From NCBI RefSeq assembly GCF_004564235.1, contig NZ_SOMN01000010.1:1-64000 (forward strand): DNA of 64,000 nt, in the 5' to 3' direction. How positions within the stretch are numbered: position 1 is the first letter of the stretch; each line of letters starts with the position of its first letter. The notes beneath the pieces are model-generated. The model saw nothing but the letters and a program-made list of their open reading frames with translations, searched no databases and was not told where the DNA came from. Source of the DNA: Cohnella luojiensis (GTDB lineage: Bacteria; Bacillota; Bacilli; Paenibacillales; Paenibacillaceae). Of this stretch, positions 60,378-64,000 are shown piece after piece. A program made the translations under genes and the position numbers.

Positions 60378-61565
60378 TTATCCTAATAGCGGGTTTACGA
60401 CCGTTACGACCTCTCCGTTGCTTCTGTAAACCCGCGGCACCCTTGCCGCAAGCATGCAGGTCAATTCATAGTTAAGCGTGCCTAACTTCGCTGCGACTTC
60501 GTCGGCCGAGATCAATGCCTCTCCTTGACGGCCGATCAATACGACTTCTTCCCCAGGCACGATCTTCGATCCTCCCGCAGCCTCCGCGTCATCTAAACGG
60601 ATCATGCACTGATCCATGCAGATCGTACCTAACACCGGTACCCGTCGTCCTCTGACAATCACTTCGGCCTTGCCGCTAAGCATCCGGCTGAACCCGTCCG
60701 CATAACCGATCGGCAGCGTGCCGATCGACTCCTGACGCTGCGTGAAGTAACGCGTCCCATAGCTGATTCCTTCGCCTGCAGCCAAGCTCTTCACATGCAC
60801 GACGGAGGTCTTCAGCGTAAGCACGGGCTCCAATTGAACCTGACGGGAATTGACTTCCGCGCTAGGATACAATCCGTACATGCTAATGCCTAAGCGCAGC
60901 ATGTTGCCGACGTGCTCAGGCAGGTCGATTCCCGCAGCGCTATTGCCGGAATGGATAATCGATATCGGCATTCCGATGCGGCGAACATATTCGACTACTC
61001 CCGCGAATCGCTCGACCTGGAGGAGCGTGTAGCCCTTATCCGTTTCGTCCGCGCGGGCATAGTGGGTGTACAGCCCTTCCACTTCCAAATGCGGGATGGC
61101 GAAAGCCCTCTCCAGGAATCGTTCCGCTTGCTTGCCGGGAAGCAAGCCTAACCGGCCCATACCGGAATCGATCTTGATATGCGCTCTTAATTTCTTGCCG
61201 GACGCGGACGGAGGAAGACCAATCACCTCATCCAGCGTTTCGTCTCGATATAATGTTAAGGTAATGTCTTGCTCCCTTGCGACGGGGAACCCGCTCGAAG
61301 GCGTATAGCCAAGGACCAAAATGGGAGCATCGATTCCCGATGCGCGCAATTGCAACGCTTCGTCCAGGAAAGCGACCCCCAAGTAATCGGCGCCGACGGC
61401 CACCGCTCTTCTCGCTATTTCTACTGCCCCATGCCCATAAGCGTTCGCCTTGACGGAAGCCAGCAATCTCGTGCCGGAAGCCAAGTGCTTGCGAAATGCT
61501 TCGATATTGCGATCGAGGGCATCAAGGGAAATCTCGGCCACGGTCGGCCGGTAATAACAGTCCAC
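60378..61565 (-). CDS. alr: Alanine racemase
   Basis: 395 residues. The PLP-binding Lys is in LLASVKANAYGHGAVEIARRA near residue 39, and the catalytic Tyr region is EGISYGTRYFTQRQE near residue 270. IGYADGFSRMLSG and CMDQCMIRLDD complete the C-terminal domain. The enzyme interconverts L- and D-alanine for peptidoglycan. The start is GTG with AGGTGA upstream. The order ydcC-alr-ndoAI-ndoA matches Bacillus. Confidence 0.95.
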   Translation of the reverse strand: MDCYYRPTVAEISLDALDRNIEAFRKHLASGTRLLASVKANAYGHGAVEIARRAVAVGADYLGVAFLDEALQLRASGIDAPILVLGYTPSSGFPVAREQDITLTLYRDETLDEVIGLPPSASGKKLRAHIKIDSGMGRLGLLPGKQAERFLERAFAIPHLEVEGLYTHYARADETDKGYTLLQVERFAGVVEYVRRIGMPISIIHSGNSAAGIDLPEHVGNMLRLGISMYGLYPSAEVNSRQVQLEPVLTLKTSVVHVKSLAAGEGISYGTRYFTQRQESIGTLPIGYADGFSRMLSGKAEVIVRGRRVPVLGTICMDQCMIRLDDAEAAGGSKIVPGEEVVLIGRQGEALISADEVAAKLGTLNYELTCMLAARVPRVYRSNGEVVTVVNPLLG

Positions 61566-61670
61566 GGACCGTTCACCTACCCTGCTGCTGCAAAAGCTAC
61601 AATAAAGTAATGTTACCGGGAGGATGAGGTACTGTCAACGATATTCAAGCAGGCAACCTTTTCCTTCTTA

Positions 61671-61705
61671 GTGAACAAGAGGGCCGATCGCTTTGTGATC
61701 GGCCC
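61671..61705 (-). terminator. Terminator of the ydcC-like gene
   Basis: The 9-bp GC-rich stem GGGCCGATC/GATCGGCCC is followed by TCTTGTTCAC on the minus strand, a weak tail, 12 bases after the stop codon. Confidence 0.65.
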
Positions 61706-61716
61706 CTATTCCAACC

Positions 61717-62880
61717 TTATTTGCCCGAGGATTGCTCCATCGATTGGGCGATTCGTATCATATCTTCACGCGGCAAGTCCTGGCTATTCAAGCGGTATTC
61801 CACGCCTTCGTAAGTCCAAGTCAATGTGCTCGTCTCGTCTTCAGTCAGATGTCCGATCGTAAATCCTAGATCCAAGAGGATTCCCTTGCTCATCGTTTCC
61901 TCAACATCCTTGGATATCATCTCGACGATCGTAAAGTCGTAAGTACCCCAGTAGCGGAGCATGACGCCTTGGTGATCGCCAAGTTGCAGTTCGCTTTGGT
62001 CCAGAAATTCTACGCCCACAGGTAGAGCGTCCGCATCCGGTTCAATAACCGAAAGCTCTACATCCACGGCAGGCGTTTCGCTGCCTTCGCCAGCCGTTCC
62101 TTCTTGATCCGGCTGCGCTGACGTATCCTCATCATCCGGCGATGCGGTTGCATCCGGGGAAGAGCTGGCATCCGGTGCTGCCGATGCGTCAGGGCTTGCC
62201 GTTCCTTCCGACGAATCCGAAGGCTTGGAATTGGAATTCGGGATAACTCCCATGTTCTTATCCATGTCGAAGGCGGACTTATCGTACTTCTTGTCGAATT
62301 CGAAGGAAGTAAAGGAAACCTCGACCATTTTGTTTCCGTTGGCATCCGATACCTCGACATGCGTCGGCGCGTAATTGTCTTGAGCAAGCCAGATCTTCTG
62401 GCGAGCGAAGGAGCCGTTCTGGTAATTCCCGGCCATTACGTCGAACACGTAATTGTCCTTGTCGGTCGTAAACTGCCTGGAATTATCCAAGATAATGCTT
62501 TTCGCTAAAGTCTGGAACAGATAGACTTGCCCTTGATTGTCCGGCCAGTCGCTCTGGAAACGATAGCTCTTGTTCAATTGCGGGGTTAGTACGAATACCC
62601 CTTCGTCGTTGCGCAGAACGATTTGCGTGATGTCCCGCTTGGCGTTGGTGAGCGAGATCCGGTATCGATCCGGCTTCTGATACAGCACTTCCACTTTGTA
62701 CTCCAACGGCTGCTGACCTGTATGTAAGATCATCGTACCGCTGCCTTCATAACTCTCCATCTTGTCAACGACATTGTCCAGGTCCTTCACGATCGAATCC
62801 GCGTTCTTGCTCCCGCAACCGGTCAGGATGATGACCGAGATTAGGGCAATAGCGGTGATCCATGAAATCCGACGACGCAT
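61717..62880 (-). CDS. ydcC: YdcC-like outer-membrane-lipoprotein-sorting (LolA-fold) lipoprotein
   Basis: About 387 residues. The lipobox LTGC (Cys22) is followed by a LolA/LppX-type half-barrel domain (about 30-200: VLYQKPDRYRISLTNAK, YVFDVMAGNYQNGSFARQKIWLAQDNYAPTHVEV). A low-complexity Ser/Ala/Asp/Pro linker (about 205-255) follows, and a second domain to the end resembles DUF4367 (EGVEYRLNSQDLPREDMIRIAQSMEQ). It is exported and anchored to the membrane outside. AGAGGGGTGG precedes the ATG at 62880. The position before alr is as in Bacillus ydcC. The function is unknown. Confidence 0.87.
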   Translation of the reverse strand: MRRRISWITAIALISVIILTGCGSKNADSIVKDLDNVVDKMESYEGSGTMILHTGQQPLEYKVEVLYQKPDRYRISLTNAKRDITQIVLRNDEGVFVLTPQLNKSYRFQSDWPDNQGQVYLFQTLAKSIILDNSRQFTTDKDNYVFDVMAGNYQNGSFARQKIWLAQDNYAPTHVEVSDANGNKMVEVSFTSFEFDKKYDKSAFDMDKNMGVIPNSNSKPSDSSEGTASPDASAAPDASSSPDATASPDDEDTSAQPDQEGTAGEGSETPAVDVELSVIEPDADALPVGVEFLDQSELQLGDHQGVMLRYWGTYDFTIVEMISKDVEETMSKGILLDLGFTIGHLTEDETSTLTWTYEGVEYRLNSQDLPREDMIRIAQSMEQSSGK

Positions 62881-62989
62881 GCGATCCACCCCTCTGCACA
62901 TTAATAATTCCATGGTTCATGTCTATGAGGGGACTTGACCAATTATGCAGACTAGCATGACAAGCTTGACGAGCTTATAACTTGAACGG

Positions 62990-63033
62990 AAAAAGGGCTA
63001 TCCCTCAGGTTATGAAGACCTGATGGATAGCCC
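62990..63033 (-). terminator. Terminator of the isochorismatase-family gene
   Basis: The stem GGGCTATCC/GGATAGCCC, extended by CAGGT/ACCTG, is followed by TTTTTCC on the minus strand, 16 bases after the stop. Confidence 0.87.
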
Positions 63034-63049
63034 CATTCTTGCTTACTAA

Positions 63050-63817
63050 TTATTTACCTTCTTGCGCTCCGTACATTTCAGCCGCATAGAAGGCACCCAA
63101 ACCATAAGCTCCAGCATGCTCTTGAGCAATCGCTAGAACTTCATTGTAATGAGTTTGATCAGCCCAGTCGCGTTGCAGTTCAAGCAAATACTGCAACCAA
63201 GTCATAGGTATCGCGCCAGCTTGGATCATGCGCTCTACGGCCATGTCATGAGCTTCCTCGGATACGCCGCCGGAAGCATCGGAAATGAAGTATACTTCAA
63301 ATCCTTGATCTAGAGCTGACAAAACAGGGTCTACTAGGCATACTTCTGTCCACAGACCGGCCATTACGATTTTTTTCTTGCCAAAGCTGTTGACTTTATC
63401 TGTTACGTTTTTGTCTTCCCATGGGTTCATGGTCGTACGATCGATAGGCTCTTGATCAGGAAATACTTTTTGAACTTCCGGGAAAATCGGTCCGCTAAAA
63501 GTCTTAGAAGCTACAGTTGTTAAGATCGTTGGAACATTAAATGCTTTTGCGGATTTAGCTAGCGCTTCAGTATTATTGCGAACCAGCTCTACGGAATGAG
63601 ATTTAACGGCAAATGCCATTTGCGGTTGATGGTCTATTAACATTAAGGAATGATCCGTCGGCGTTAAAAGTTGATGGGCCGCTACAGGTTTTGCAAGTAC
63701 TTTAACTTCTGAGTTACCAGCTGCTTTCGAAGTTCCGTTTACCGCTGCGAAACCCGTAGCAATAAGTGTTAGGGCCATTACACCCGTTGCTAACTTTTTG
63801 AAGATTGGCAGTTTCAT
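63050..63817 (-). CDS. Exported isochorismatase-family (YcaC-like) cysteine hydrolase
   Basis: 255 residues. A Sec signal peptide (KKLATGVMALTLIATGFAAV, cleavage likely after SKA near residue 32) precedes a YcaC-like hydrolase domain: Asp in SLMLIDHQPQMAF, a segment TVASKTFSGPIFPE, and the nucleophile Cys in AGLWTEVCLVDPVLSAL near residue 150. Such enzymes are usually cytoplasmic, so the exported form is unusual. The substrate is unknown. AAAGGAG lies 9 bases before the ATG at 63817. A perfect 16-base palindrome lies 100 bases upstream. Confidence 0.85.
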   Translation of the reverse strand: MKLPIFKKLATGVMALTLIATGFAAVNGTSKAAGNSEVKVLAKPVAAHQLLTPTDHSLMLIDHQPQMAFAVKSHSVELVRNNTEALAKSAKAFNVPTILTTVASKTFSGPIFPEVQKVFPDQEPIDRTTMNPWEDKNVTDKVNSFGKKKIVMAGLWTEVCLVDPVLSALDQGFEVYFISDASGGVSEEAHDMAVERMIQAGAIPMTWLQYLLELQRDWADQTHYNEVLAIAQEHAGAYGLGAFYAAEMYGAQEGK

Positions 63818-63916
63818 TTTTATGATCTCCTTTATGATGGCTTTTTTGTGATGCTTGCGTAGTCGCGCTCTACAATTTTTAGTATATAACAAAAAGTTAG
63901 TAAGGTATAGAAAAAT

Positions 63917-63932
63917 ATCTTAAATTTAAGAT
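63917..63932. promoter_or_regulatory. Candidate operator upstream of the isochorismatase-family gene
   Basis: A perfect 16-base palindrome (half-site ATCTTAAA) lies 100 bases before the start codon. A TATACT box, 35 bases nearer the gene on the minus strand, could be the -10. The palindrome looks like a MarR/HxlR-type site. Confidence 0.5.
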
Positions 63933-64000
63933 GTATATTTTTCCAACACCATTGCCGGACAATTCAGGGAAAAATTCGTTAACGAAAAATGGCGGGGCAG

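Overview
The window looks like the chromosome of a spore-forming member of the Paenibacillaceae (Paenibacillus or Cohnella type). Evidence: mid-GC Gram-positive gene style with strong Shine-Dalgarno sites, many lipoprotein-dependent sugar ABC transporters with YesM/YesN-type and YesS-type regulators, the sporulation protein CmpA beside a SprT-like gene and Tex, and the Bacillus-like order ydcC-alr-ndoAI-ndoA. Almost every gene is on the minus strand.

Layout. (1) 110-11391: a carbohydrate uptake locus with LplB/LplC-type permeases, a long binding lipoprotein, a large secreted clan GH-A glycosidase with a CBM9-like tail, an unrecognised alpha/alpha-toroid-like protein, and a membrane-bound AraC-type regulator. 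(2) 11509-21887: an alpha-glucoside operon (binding protein, two permeases, GDE-type glucosidase, GH13 alpha-1,6-glucosidase) with a histidine kinase/response regulator pair upstream. (3) 21991-27870: an osmolyte locus consisting of a BusR-type c-di-AMP repressor, a solitary Thoeris ThsB-like TIR gene, the OpuA glycine betaine transporter, a clear c-di-AMP (ydaO-type) riboswitch with terminator, and a KamA-family radical SAM aminomutase. (4) 27904-28535: a glycosidase relic. (5) 28817-44647: a surface-glycan island, partly AT-rich, with APS kinase, a sulfotransferase, GDP-mannose and GDP-deoxyhexose genes, seven glycosyltransferases plus one putative, two methyltransferases and two small DUF2642-like proteins. 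(6) 44828-45545: five tRNA genes. (7) 45625-50569: SprT-like, CmpA, a nitroreductase with an Rrf2 regulator and Tex. (8) 50642-57718: an alpha-1,6-mannan operon (GH76, GH125, ABC importer) with a GntR/LacI regulator, a cre site and an operator. (9) 57728-63932: aminopeptidase with a 51-bp hairpin repeat array in its 3' untranslated region, the NdoA/NdoAI toxin-antitoxin pair, alanine racemase, a YdcC-like lipoprotein and an exported isochorismatase-family hydrolase.

The most interesting joint signal is region 3. Two unrelated c-di-AMP sensors, a BusR-type repressor and a riboswitch, sit on either side of one osmolyte transporter, and the riboswitch controls an aminomutase that could make a beta-amino-acid compatible solute. 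A TIR-domain immune-type gene lies inside the same block. The second signal is the paired PAPS-making and PAPS-using enzymes in a Gram-positive glycan island, which suggests a sulfated surface glycan.

Functions are read from motifs and remembered family knowledge only. No database search, RNA folding or alignment was run.
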